From positions 2,294,001 through 2,358,000 of the forward strand of contig JAVHNS010000007.1 in assembly GCA_036872755.1 (NCBI GenBank): 64,000 nt of DNA, in the 5' to 3' direction. This stretch comes from Orbilia blumenaviensis. Its lineage: Eukaryota > Ascomycota > Orbiliomycetes > Orbiliales > Orbiliaceae. Below, in pieces: positions 1 to 10,960 of this stretch (positions within the stretch are counted from its first letter, which is position 1; the number at the start of each line of letters is the position of its first letter). The position numbers and the translations under genes are program-made. Under the pieces are notes generated by a model. The model was not told the origin of the DNA. It did not search any database and was given only the letters and a program-made list of their open reading frames with translations.

Positions 1-2
1 GA

Positions 3-176
3 ATATGGCTAGGATACCAGGAACTACGGCAGATCGGGCTGGGGAAGGATGCTGGATATGTTAAGGGAGTAGAGATGGGAGAGTGTATCTTTGTTAGCAC
101 AGACAGGGGGGTTATGGAGCTTAGAGAGGCGGTAAAGAAGATGACGGGTGGGCAGGTGCTTTGCCGCGTTCGTTAA
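3..176 (+). CDS. C-terminal end of an unidentified protein (5' truncated by window edge)
   Basis: One frame is open from the window edge to a TAA at 174-176 and gives 57 residues with ordinary coding composition, including GECIFVSTDRGVMELREAV and ending GGQVLCRVR. The other two forward frames contain stops in the same stretch. It looks like the last part of a longer cytosolic protein, with a beta strand (CIFVST) followed by a helix. I do not recognise the family. The upstream part lies outside the window. Confidence 0.5.
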   Translation: MWLGYQELRQIGLGKDAGYVKGVEMGECIFVSTDRGVMELREAVKKMTGGQVLCRVR

Positions 177-760
177 GAGACGCTGGGTCTCGCCTTCTCG
201 CCGTTCATAGAGGAAGGCTTGAGTTTTACTTCCGTGTATATATTGGCATGACGAGGATCATGTGTGTACCATATAATTACGCCCTATGCGAGCTATTTTG
301 ATACCTCACAATATGTTAGAGAGAGCTAGTAGTTGATCCCATGGGCTAGCAGGAGTGGGGGAGGTCGCTGTCCAAAACTATGTTGTGAAATTCGTATGTA
401 CTCGAACTGAAATCTATCTGAAGCGGACAAAATCGACTGAAATGCACGATAGAACGCCGGAATCCTTGGCCCATGGAGCAAGCATGCCCCACTAGCCCCC
501 TAGTACCTAGGTACTCTCCCACCGAAGATACACCGCATCTTGCGAAAATCGGTATATAGAACCTCCCGTCCTGTCGATAAGACTGAGCAGAGTAGATCCA
601 AAGCTTTAAGCTCCCCTCAAATTCCCTCGAGTAATATAACCGGGTAAAACAAAAAAACGGGACAACATTAGAACCAAATACACCACCGGTAAGATATAAA
701 ATCAGTTAGAACCCTATTGCCTCGTCGACAGCATCAGCACTGGCATTGCCGAATACTATA
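177..760. other. Intergenic stretch, no gene seen
   Basis: No convincing reading frame on either strand. It holds the perfect 12-bp palindrome GTACCTAGGTAC at 503-514, one of three copies of its TACCTAGGTA core noted in intergenic DNA of this window. Confidence 0.5.
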
Positions 761-1257
761 TCACACAATACCACCCCACACCATCAAGGTTTTGGCTGCG
801 GTGTTAACCGGCGAGTTTATTCCCCAGTAGACGCAAGGAAACGTGCGTACATGCCGTGAAGGACTCGGATACCCCCCGGTCGGGCGGGGCACCGAAGATA
901 GGACGGAGTTAAGAACGAGAAGAGAAAGCAGAAGACATACTCTTCCTCTCAAAGTATGCAGATGTGCCCATAACCGCGATGCTCTGGTCCATCACCCACT
1001 CGCCGATGTCTAGGTATTTGTTGACCATGCCGCGCATGTCCTTTGATTCAATCTTCTCCGTCTTGAAACTGTTCGACCCAAAAACACAATTAGTCACCTT
1101 TCTCGAGGGCGGCCGTTGGGTCCTGGGGGTCAAGGTGTGGCTGAACCGAGGGTATTTGTCGGATGTGCCTGCATCATGTACAAATGGGGTGGACATACGA
1201 TAAGCCGGTTGACCGTTTCACGCCGGCGAGGAATGCGGAGACTATTTTGTCCGCCAT
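761..1257 (-). CDS. Small three-exon protein (about 73 aa), unknown function
   Basis: Proposed exons on the minus strand are 1257-1199, 1068-941 and 795-761. The start (MADKIVSAFLAGVKR) may instead be the in-frame ATG at 1263. Both donors are GTATGT and both acceptors end in CAG. The phases add up exactly to 222 nt, ending in TGA. The middle exon carries a compact segment that looks helical (FKTEKIESKDMRGMVNKYLD, then IGEWVMDQSIAVMGTS). No signal peptide or clear membrane helix is seen. I do not recognise the family; the conserved look of the middle exon and the consistent splicing argue that it is real. Short genes of this shape are easily missed by automatic annotation. Confidence 0.55.
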
Positions 1258-1263
1258 TAGCAT

Positions 1264-1833
1264 AACCTCGATACTGCTAGAAGTTGAAATAGTAATAACT
1301 CACCAATAACAGCGTCAACGCTCAAGTGAATAATCTTTCCAAGCTATTAAAGGTCCCCAAAAAGTGATTCGTCAGCTCGCTTTTCCCATCTGCCATATAA
1401 CCGGGAGTTTATAACCGTACCAGACCCATTTTTGAAGCAAGTAAAGGTGGGGAAGTCGGGTTTGACGGGTGCCAATTATTGAAAGCAGTTCGCGATAGTC
1501 GAAATCCCTTTTTAGGAGCTGTTTATACGTCGGGGTGGTGAAGTTGAAATGAAGGCGAGGTGAACTGTCAGGAAGAGCGGGAATCTGGGGAACTCCAAAG
1601 GCGATTGGCGGCCATTTCAACATCCGACAACACACGTGGAGCTCCACCAGATTCGCGACTCTTATAAAACACCTGGCGTTATATTAGTGATGGCGTCGCG
1701 ATATCCATAAAACATCATCAGGTACGGTTTCGGCACTAATAATTAAAAGGCATTTAGAGGTTATTGGTAACTAATAGAATGGGTATGATATAGGCCTACA
1801 TACGGGAGAAGCAGGGGCTCCGACACAGCAACA
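1264..1833. other. Intergenic region upstream of GPI14
   Basis: Contains a 91-codon minus-strand open frame (1372-1647) without recognisable motifs, which I do not call a gene. It presumably holds the promoters of the small minus-strand gene and of GPI14. Confidence 0.4.
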
Positions 1834-3105
1834 ATGGCTGGCTTTTCAGTGACCTCTGTCCTCATCCTCTCCTCCCTTCTCCGCCTCACATTCCTCTTCT
1901 ACGGACTTTACCAGGACGCCACTTCTGTCTTCAAATATACTGACATCGACTATCTGGTTTTCACGGATGCCGCCCGCTATGTCTCCAACTTCTCCTCCCC
2001 TTACCTTCGGGAAACCTATCGTTACACACCCCTCCTCTCATGGCTCCTCCTTCCGACTACATTCCAACCCCAATTTCTCTGGTTTTCATTTGGGAAACTT
2101 CTATTCGCGGTCGGGGACATTTTGGCAGGATATCTCATCATTCAAGTCCTCCAAATATATGGCTTCACAACCACTCGAGCGATGAAATACGCCTCGCTGT
2201 GGCTGTTGAACCCTATGGTAGCGACGATCAGCACACGTGGGAGCTCAGAGGGACTACTAGGTGTTATAGTAATCGCTTTGCTGTGGTCTGTCGAAAAAAG
2301 ACGAGTGGTGCTTAGTGGTGCTATCCTCGGGTTTGCCGTGCATTTTAAAATCTACCCGTTCATCTACGCTCTTTCGATACTGCTATGGATGGAACCGCCA
2401 AACCAAAGGGATCTAGCCTCTAAAATCAAGGGGTTCATTACGAAAGACCGCCTAGTATTCTCTATTACGGCTCTTACAACTTTTATGGCCCTCAATATTG
2501 CGATGTATGCCATCTATGGCCATCCGTTTATTGTTCACACCTTCTTGCACCATCTAACCCGTCTTGATCACCGTCATAACTTTTCTCCATATAACACCCT
2601 TCTATATCTGAAATCTTCGCCTTTTACCCCGGATCCCTTGTACCCGGCTATCCACTTATCAGACCTGACAATAGAACGACTGGCATTTATCCCCCAACTT
2701 TTGATATCGGCTGTTTTGCTGCCATTATATGCGAAGGAGGATTTACCTTCAACGATGTTTGCACAAACATTTGCATTTGTCACCTTTAACAAGGTGGTTA
2801 CCAGCCAGTATTTTATGTGGTATCTTGTTCTCTTACCGTTCTATTTGGGGAGAAGTAGACTTTTGAGAAAACCGTTGATGGGAGGGCTAGCGCTGGGACT
2901 ATGGGTCATTACACAAGGGCTATGGCTGGGGCAGGCTTACCAGTTAGAGTTCGAGGGCGAAAATACGTTTTGGCCAGGGCTGTGGGGTGCTGCTGCAGCT
3001 TTTTTTTTGGTGAACTGTTGGATTTTGGGGATTGTTGTCACAGATATCGGGCAGACCGTGAGCCGAAATGTCGACGATAAACAGCGTGCCGCAGCAAGAA
3101 AATGA
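1834..3105 (+). CDS. GPI14: GPI mannosyltransferase 1 (PIG-M/Gpi14)
   Basis: Uninterrupted 423-residue reading frame from ATG at 1834, in good context (AACAATGG). It matches the PIG-M/Gpi14 family, which adds the first alpha-1,4-mannose from dolichol-phosphate-mannose to the glucosaminyl-inositol intermediate of the GPI anchor in the ER lumen. The sequence shows the N-terminal hydrophobic segment, the lumenal DxD motif (YTDIDY, residues 36-40), the conserved TYRYTPLLSW segment, the FKIYPFIYAL segment near residue 170, and many hydrophobic helices through to the C-terminus. Length agrees with the family (about 400-430 aa). No introns. The C-terminus ends in a basic tail (KQRAAARK). In the cell it works with the small partner PIG-X/Pbn1, which is not in this window. 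Confidence 0.95.
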   Translation: MAGFSVTSVLILSSLLRLTFLFYGLYQDATSVFKYTDIDYLVFTDAARYVSNFSSPYLRETYRYTPLLSWLLLPTTFQPQFLWFSFGKLLFAVGDILAGYLIIQVLQIYGFTTTRAMKYASLWLLNPMVATISTRGSSEGLLGVIVIALLWSVEKRRVVLSGAILGFAVHFKIYPFIYALSILLWMEPPNQRDLASKIKGFITKDRLVFSITALTTFMALNIAMYAIYGHPFIVHTFLHHLTRLDHRHNFSPYNTLLYLKSSPFTPDPLYPAIHLSDLTIERLAFIPQLLISAVLLPLYAKEDLPSTMFAQTFAFVTFNKVVTSQYFMWYLVLLPFYLGRSRLLRKPLMGGLALGLWVITQGLWLGQAYQLEFEGENTFWPGLWGAAAAFFLVNCWILGIVVTDIGQTVSRNVDDKQRAAARK

Positions 3106-3660
3106 GCATCCAAGTACCTCTAAAAAAATAGTCCTTACATAACGCTCAAGATCCGCCGTAACCTAGGTTGAGACTTTAACATATTTGGGTCCAAGAGCCA
3201 TCGTACACCGCTGTAACCGGTCCCCATGTTGGTCTTTTTTTATCACCGACTGTCATACCCGTTATTCACTGTTCTGGAAAAGTACGCCTTTTCGATGCGA
3301 TTGTGATTTGAGATATATAAGTTCATTCTGTATTAACCCAATCCCGACTACCAGCACAGTAAATAGTAAGTACCTAGGTAAAAATGGTGGGTTTTTGGGG
3401 ACCTTTATGTGTCTTGAAGACGTCTGAGAGACCTTTAATATGCCTTGACCACTGTAACATTGGCCTGCGTTTGACAGATGGCCCAGAAAACACACCATTT
3501 TCCCGTACGCCTATAGATACTTAACGAGTTGCCTTGCCACATTCCACGGACGTATACGTAGACGATCGCGAAAGTATAAGGTATGTATTGAACTTGTAAA
3601 AGCGCAGCGAACATGACAGATCTGTTAAATCAAGTAAAACTTCTAAATGCTCCCGGATAA
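3106..3660. other. Convergent intergenic region between GPI14 and the AAA gene
   Basis: The two flanking genes converge here, so it should hold two polyadenylation regions. A second copy of the palindrome core TACCTAGGTA lies at 3371-3380. No gene seen. Confidence 0.5.
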
Positions 3661-6600
3661 TTATCGCTCCCCGTTCTCCCTCGCAATTTCTTCGTCATCT
3701 AGTCCGGACTTCACCCCCCGCAAATAATCATCAAATTTGTTAGAAACCTGCATAACAGTCTCAAGATGACTCATACTCATCGGCTCCTTCTTGTAGAGAG
3801 CTAATTGTCGTGCGGTGGTTATGTTATTCCTGATTTGCCGGCCGTTGAGTTTGTGAGCCGCCAGCTTCCTGATATTCTTTTCCTGATTCAGTTCATCGGT
3901 GTCGATATCATCGAATGCTACATCCTCGAGACGTTTAATGAAACTCTTCCAGATCTTAACTCTTTGATCGCGGTCTAGATTGTCGTAGTGGATTGCGAGT
4001 TGGATTCTAGATTTGAATGCAGAATCAAAGGTCCCGACTCGATTGCTGGTTAAAATTAAAATTCCTGGAAATCGACGAAATATCAAAATGGGTTAGCTCA
4101 TCTTCGTTTGGACGGCCTTTACCAGAGCCTAGCTCTACGATATTAGGTGAAGATAGAATTATGGATATATCGGAGCACTAGGGCCATACCATCATAATAC
4201 TCCAACACTCGGAGGAAAACTATAAGATACCAAGTTAGACCTTAGGCCCATAGGCTTAGGGTTGTCTCTAGCCTGCAGCCACATACCGGAAACTAATGCA
4301 TTACGTTGGAGATCAGATAATGTCCTTTCCTCCAGAAAAACATCCGCCTCATCAAGTAGCACAACTAGCAATAAACTCAAGTCAATAAGCTGCTCTGCGT
4401 ATCACCATAATACATACCATGCTTGACAATCAAAGGAAGCAAATTGGGACCTCACCACAACCCCATATTTTACCGAGGTATAGAACTGATGTTAAATACT
4501 AGAATGAGGTTAGCCTTGAAGTCGGGACCAGGATATGTATGAACCAGCTTCACAGTCTAACCTTTTCTACCGCCTCGGGGTCGGTCCCGATATCGCCAGT
4601 CGTGACTCTGTAAAGAGGCTTTTCTGCATGTTCTGCAACGCTACATTCGCAAATTATTAGGTATAATTTCGAGAGACCGCATATCTCACTTTCTGGGCAT
4701 ACAAACCTTTCTGAATTACCCGATACGATTGTTGCGGTTAGAACCCAAAGATCAAGAGAGCAAGCCATGGGAAGCAAAAATATCAAATCCGTTAATTAAC
4801 CTACCTGCAGTAAGTGTTTTACCAGTACCGGGCGCTCTATAAATTGAAGCATAATGTCAGCGCGATTGATCCTAAAATCGACGGTGTTGATATATCAGAG
4901 AAGCCAGAAGAAAAGTTTTGAGCTTACCCATGCAGAAGGATAATCAGGCCGTTTCCCTTATTATTCATCAGATCCGTGCCAGCGTCAGCAGCAATCTTGT
5001 TTGATACTAGAGCAACAATCAAAAGCTTGGTATTTTCATCTACGACGAGGCTGTCAAAGGCGGCTTTATTCCAAGCGACATCTCTTATATTGTCAACCCG
5101 AAGATTATCTTCAAAGGGTAGTTTAGTTGGGGCTTTTCTTCCGGAATAATCCAATATCAAAGCATCACTTACACCATTTCTTTTCCAAAACATGGAAACC
5201 AAAGATTGTCGGCGGAAATATGAGCATCTGGTTTTCTTCAAGAGGCGAGTCATCCTCCATCGCAGAGCCGAGATCGTCAACAAGGCTTTCCTTTGCGAGA
5301 GCGGACTGGGGATGCATTTTGCGGTACGTCATGGTATCAACCATGAACCTAACGTTAACCTATCGATATATCGTCCCATTGAATAGAATGAGCATCACTC
5401 CATATCTCCGGAAGAGACTCCAAGTGCAATGCTAGAATACACATCCAGCCCCTTTGCAAACTTTTTTGAGATAATAATGCGCTTACAAAATTGTCATTGT
5501 TATCTGCATCCTGCCCAGAATAGCTGACGAACCGTCTATGGCGACACCGCCAAAATTCCAGCCCGCGATTCTTAAGGAAGCTTCGGCTGCCCAATTCGGC
5601 ATATATTAGAGGATAATAGCCCAGCGTCTTGATTTCGACGACTTCGGAATTCTGGAAGACATCACTGAGGACAATTGTTAAAGAAACGTCGGATTTTTGA
5701 AACGATCCATTGAACTTCCAGGACCAGCCCTTGACAGATAGTTTTTCATAGTTAGTCTCCGGCGATTTGTTGATAATGTAAGCCCTGAGGCGATGTGCTT
5801 TGTCTTCTGTTACAACAATGTCTCCTGCAGCAATAAGATAGCAGATGCTGTTACGAGAGACAAGCCCCTGGTTAAACAGCTTAGTTGCCTTATAGAACTC
5901 AGCGCCGAAAGTTTCTACTACATAATTGAATACAATTTTGAGTAGATATTGCTGCCGAGGACTAAAGGTGGAAATCTCGTTTCGAATCTGTCCAATATTC
6001 CGAAGAATGTAAGTGTGCGGACCTTCGATAGGCTTGTATGATTCGAATCCAGGCATCAAGGCTGTAATTTTTAGTTTAGCTTGAAGCACAGTGACCAAAT
6101 CTTTGAGTTCTGTCGAGACAATCACGAAAGGATTCCGTAAAGCTGGATGCCTGGGCAGAAAATGAGACTTTGGTCCAGATCTCTGTTCTATTTTTACATC
6201 TCGCCTAGGTGTATCGTCCTCCGAATCCGAATCCGAATCCCAATCCGAGTCCTTATCTCTAGCACTCCGAGGATAATAACTTGAATCGCCACTCGCAAAC
6301 GTCGGATACCACTTGCAACATTCGAAATCCTGATACGCCACAAAATGAATGTGAAAATGTCGTTCTAAGTAGCCCGTTACGTCTGGCAATGGGATATCCG
6401 CTTCGTAATGCGGTGTATCGTTTGAATTATCTCTGACGCGAGGTTTGTCAAGGTAAACTTTTGACGCCTCTCTCCCACAAAATATGCGATACAATTTTTG
6501 CTGTTCCACAGAAGAATCTCCCTGCTTCTTCTCGATTTGGCTCTCAAGCTGGCTTATTCTTTCCTGAAGTTGCGCGATGTAATCTGTTTCTTCTAGATAG

Positions 6601-7477
6601 TTTAGTGACTCGTTGGCAGGAGGCCGGCGATCGATATCAGAAGGTAATTTATTGAGTATATCCTTCTTAGTCAGCATCATTCCGTTTTGAGGCTCCTTCG
6701 TAAAGTTATTATCTAAAGGCGAAGGGGTAATCAGAGCGTTATGTTGCGGAGTGTGAAACCTATAATTCTTTGCTCTTACTTTAGCTGGGGTGGCTCTGGA
6801 GTGTTTACGACTCGTCCATGGGCCTCCTGCGGCATTACTACACCAGGCCAGGAGCCAATATTCCCGAAAGATTCCAAAATCATTTGTGGAAGACCTACAG
6901 GTATATCTTGGGAAGCTCGACCCGGGCCTTCAACATAATCCCCAATTCCAGTTTTGACATCCCCCCCGGTTTTATTAGTAGCTTTGTCTAAGTACTCACC
7001 GGTTCGTGATACGCCAGTTTGTGGCGTTCTCTCAGCATTGGGATATTTCATATCTATGCGTTTATACCTTTCAGCACTAGCACGCTGACGATACAAGTCA
7101 TAATAACCATCGGGTATCCGCATTTGAAGTGGATGAGATGGTACGAGTTCTGACCCGGGGGATGATTTCATTCCCCCCGAATTAGTGAAGAACTTTTCTA
7201 TTGGGATACGGAATTCTTCTTCCACAAACCCTTCCGCGAGGGGGTTCAGCAGATCTTGGCCTTGCCGTGAAGCAACGGCCCCCAGTAAACCCTCGAGGAC
7301 TTGATCTTTATTTGTGTTATCCTTGGATATAGTTGTTGGGATAACGAAAGGGGGGGTTCCTGGGGTAGTCATATCGATTTCTCTACCAACAGGTGCCCCG
7401 GGGTTGTAACCGTCATCAGAATCAAAATCTGTGACGGTGGCAACCCTCGAGCCATCCACCCTTTCAGCAACCAGCAT
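3661..7477 (-). CDS. DUF7025-type AAA+ ATPase, about ten exons
   Basis: Proposed exons (minus): 7477-6844, 6712-5487, 5359-5173, 5132-4928, 4836-4801, 4640-4562, 4498-4456, 4364-4287, 4219-4190 and 4064-3661. They sum to 2922 nt (973 aa) with every phase consistent. Order of domains: a disordered Pro/Gly-rich N-terminus, a coiled coil (IAQLQERISQLESQIEKK), the DUF7025 region, then the AAA module. The AAA module has Walker A HGAPGTGKTLTA split over two exons, the YRVTTGDIGTDPEAVEK segment, Walker B VVLLDEADVFLEER, the VFLRVLEYYDG exon, sensor-1 region ILILTSNRVGTFD, and the SRIQLAIHYD arginine-finger region. These cytosolic or nuclear ATPases of filamentous fungi have no settled role. The first intron (GTGTAG donor) and a 40-nt intron at 5133-5172 are the weak points; without the first, translation could begin at the ATG at 6680. 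Confidence 0.85.
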
Positions 7478-8526
7478 ACCTAAAGTGGTCTGGCTTAGGC
7501 TGTCTGGATTTTAAGGTAAGGTAGGGCAGGCGTTTTCGCAGTTGGCAAATACCTAATTAGAGCTTCTGATACTCTCGCCTGTAAGATGACATTCTGTAAG
7601 GTGCCCTGAGATCTCGAGATAGCTATTGACAGCCCTCACATAGGTCCAGTACACATACCCATATCAGCATTTGTAGAAATAGAGTAGGTGGTAGACTTGC
7701 GACATCGAAGACGCAACCATACTACGACAAACATTAGCGTGCAACAATAATACAGCGCACGTGCAGCACTAAATATTATGCCTTCTAGCATAGGCCACTA
7801 GTACCTAGTGTGCAATAGTGTACATATACATTGCTCATATGCAGATCCATGAGCATTTGAAGGATTCAATAATTGTGGATACCGGATTTGAGCATGTCAG
7901 GTTTGGTTATGAGGCCAAGATTAACATGGTTCAAACCCTGAAACAAAACAAATTCAATTTCCGACTCATCAATCGTTAATGTCGACCGTTTTACGTAGAA
8001 CGTAGGTACTTACCCGGATTTATAAGTAGCACAGATCGACCTAGATCTACCAGACTGGTCTAGACATGCGACTTTGAAGGTTCTAAGTAGCTGCAAGTTG
8101 GTGAATCTCGGAGTACCTAGGTAAGTTTTATGGAAATTTTGGAACTTAGAGGCCTCGGAAAGAAATTCAAATAGGTTTGCAATTTTGCGTTAAGCTACCC
8201 CGCTACTGCTGTGCCACAAACATGCATAATTGGAGCGGGACTTAGCTTGGCAAATTAGACTAGGGGGCTAGAGCATATCGACGTAAATTGCACGTGCACA
8301 CAAGATATCCCAAGATGCATTGAGGCTGAGTGATATACGTTATATGTCCTTCAAGCTTCCCTGCTCACGGGTGGCCACGTGGGGACCTTCATTTTCCGAC
8401 AAATTAATTAAATACCTTAGGCACTGACATATCATTTACTTTCGACCTACAGTAGCTAGACTAACCTTGAAACAACATCTGAATTATTTGGATCAACCGT
8501 CTCGCGCAATTGTGCATGTGCTAGCC
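7478..8526. other. Divergent intergenic region (shared upstream region of AAA and DUF7708 genes)
   Basis: The AAA gene runs left and the DUF7708 gene runs right, so this roughly 1-kb stretch should hold both promoters. It contains a third palindrome core TACCTAGGTA at 8114-8123 and several E-box-like CACGTG/GCACGTGC sites. No gene seen. Confidence 0.5.
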
Positions 8527-10343
8527 ATGGGTATGCCCGCGCCAAACATGTCGAAGTGGTACAAAGGGGACCCCGGCGATATCACATTTTACAACAGCAA
8601 CAACAATAGGTATGCATGCATATGCATGAACGTCCGATACACCCAACTATTTCCACTTCTATAATAGTCTGTTATCATGATCCGAGAAACATATCAATAT
8701 CAATATCGGAGACCCAGACTCTTAAATTAAGCACTAGAAACTTGGCTAACTATATGTAGCCCCGCAAAAGAAGCCTATGATGAAGCAGTTCGTTTGTTTG
8801 CGGCTCACTGCAAAATAGGTGACAAAATTCTACTTCAAAATCATAGTACAGTATCAGATGTCATCTGTACTGTCGAGTCGCTAAAATCAGCCTATGAGCA
8901 CAAGTCCCAGAAGTCTGAAAAGTTAAAACAGTATCTACGGAAGCTATCGTCGCGCATTATGTACTATGGCACCGTGTTAGATGCTCTGGCGCAACACCAC
9001 CCGGAATATGTATCTCTTGCTTGGGGGACGATGAAATTTTTGTTCCAGGTTAGCATTGATCCGTATTTCATTATACATGAGTACCTGTCCTAATTGAGAT
9101 GGGAGTAGGGAGTCCTCAACCATGAGGAATTTGTTGTGCAATTGGCGAAGGGAATCACCAAAATTGCAGATGCCCTTCCGCGTACGGAACTACGGGCTAT
9201 ACTATACCCGACGGCGCAAATGAGGCAATATATTCAGATTCTTTACTCTCATATAATAAAGTTTCTGGTGAGAGCATTGAAGTGGTACCAACAACCTACA
9301 TGGAAACGGTCTGTAACATCAATAACAGAGCCCTTTGCACTGCGTTTTAAAGATATTCTCGAAGATATATCAGAGCAGTCTCGGCAAATAGATCAGCTCG
9401 CTGCAGCTGCATCCCAGGCTGAGCTTAGGGATATGCACCAAATGATGGCTCGTATGGAGAACTTTCTAACCAGTAAGCTCGACCATCCGAACCAAGTTGT
9501 TTATCTATCTTTGTTGATTTTCCTACCTAATATCGCCAAGATACGATCGCTCCCGGGATACGAGATCTACAACTCTCATCAGCATTGGACTTCGTTGGAA
9601 ACACAAAATTCATTGAGCCAGAGGCTAGCCTACGATATTGTAAATACCTCAGCAACCGCCGTTGTGGGCCAAAGCGTTACATCGTCGACGCACAACTATT
9701 ATCAACTCTTAAAAGCTGGGCAGCGATAAACAGCAGCTCAACCGTAGTCATCAAAGGAGCTAGTTTAAGGACACCTGGGCAATCCCGGGACTTCGGCGCC
9801 GACTTCATACATTGTGCTAAGGATCCTCAAATCCCATTAATATGGGCTTTAGAGGCTAAACACGGTGACGACAGGGACCGAATTTCCTCCGCTGTTGATA
9901 TCCTCAAGTACCTAGTGTTCCAGATCCTAAGGCTCAACTCCAATACAATGCCACGCAATCTTAGCGCCTCAATATTCAGAACAGCTAGCACCGAGGTGGA
10001 ATGGTTCGACTTACTTACGGCTCTGATCTCAACCCTTCCACGTCTTATGATTGTGGTGGATGCGGCTCTAATCGGGGAGCGTTTTGCGGACGATGTTTCA
10101 TGGATTAACGCATTCTCGCGGGTATACGATGAACTACGGATGCGTGATATTGCAACGATCGTGAAGGTCGTTCTCTTGAATTTTGATACGTCAGGTATTC
10201 GTTCTTCCGAGTTTACGCTATTGAGCCTACGAACGGCAAAGAGGACTGGCAGAATGAGGGGAGGATGCGCGTATGGGGGCACTGCCCTGAGCAAGGCAAA
10301 AGCGCAGCGTGGTCTCCGAAACACGTTGAGAAGGACTGCCTGA
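8527..10343 (+). CDS. DUF7708-domain protein (standalone, NLR N-terminus-like)
   Basis: Exons 8527-8609, 8760-9048, 9109-9472 and 9541-10343 give 1539 nt (512 aa), with all phases consistent. The ATG at 8527 has a near-ideal context (GCCATGG). Hallmarks of the fungal DUF7708 family are present: EAYDEAVRLFAAH, SSRIMYYGTVLDALAQHHPE, YVSLAWGTMKFLFQ joined to GVLNHEEF across intron 2, then KIADALPRTELRAILYPT and the SLRFKD-like FALRFKDILEDISEQSR helix. A second alpha/beta region follows (EPEASLRYCKYL; WFDLLTALISTLPRLMIVVD). It ends in a basic tail (KRTGRMRGGCAYGG) as family members commonly do. DUF7708 is often the N-terminal domain of fungal NACHT/STAND proteins; here no NACHT or repeat domain follows. 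Function unknown, possibly incompatibility or innate-immunity related (inference). Confidence 0.85.
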
Positions 10344-10960
10344 CTTTTCAGTTTCATTGTATTCATTACCCGGGCTGTGGCTTCATACTTAGGATAGCTT
10401 TTTGGTAGCAAACTGGTTGTATCGGTTGGCCACCTTGGTTGATCCGTAAATTTAAAACATGGCCTCAATTACTAGTTTGTGTAGCTGTGCGGCTGCGGGA
10501 TACCATTGCGTGTAACATCCCACGGAATTCAGTGATGGATACGCGCGATAGCTACCTAAGGTTACACTCTGTGCTATAGCTAGGTAGGCAAGCTATCTTG
10601 AGCAGTAGTCACGGCTAAATTTGCCCGGTGTAGTCTGCCCGGTGTAAACTTAATACCGGTCCAGTTAACTATCACGAGTACGGCTACCTCATTCGGATAA
10701 CACAGGAAAGGTTTGCACTTAGAACCAGCTTTCATAAAAATTAATGAGTACTTGGAATTGGTGAAGTGCTGCTAAACTGAGCACTGCTACATGCTATGGT
10801 TGTTATGCATGCTACTACACTGACCCGAATGTGATCCCTGCGATATAAAATGTTCATAAACAAGGCAAACAAACAGCCGCTAACGCCGTCTTATGATATT
10901 GTAACCCCCATGACTGAGTCGGCTATATTTTATCGTACACTATGCCCTTAAACTATCAAA
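10344..10960. other. Convergent intergenic region
   Basis: Lies between the DUF7708 gene and the cytochrome b5-like gene, which end toward each other. No gene seen; short repeated CTAGGTAGG-type words occur near 10580. Confidence 0.4.

Noticed and set aside
6712..6776. Joining the first AAA exon through the strong-looking GTAAGA donor at 6779
   Set aside because: No acceptor downstream restores the reading phase at a workable intron length; the GTGTAG donor at 6843 with the acceptor ending at 6713 does, so that model was preferred.
9827..10468. Minus-strand frame of 213 codons
   Set aside because: Antisense to the last exon of the DUF7708 gene, which carries the family motifs.
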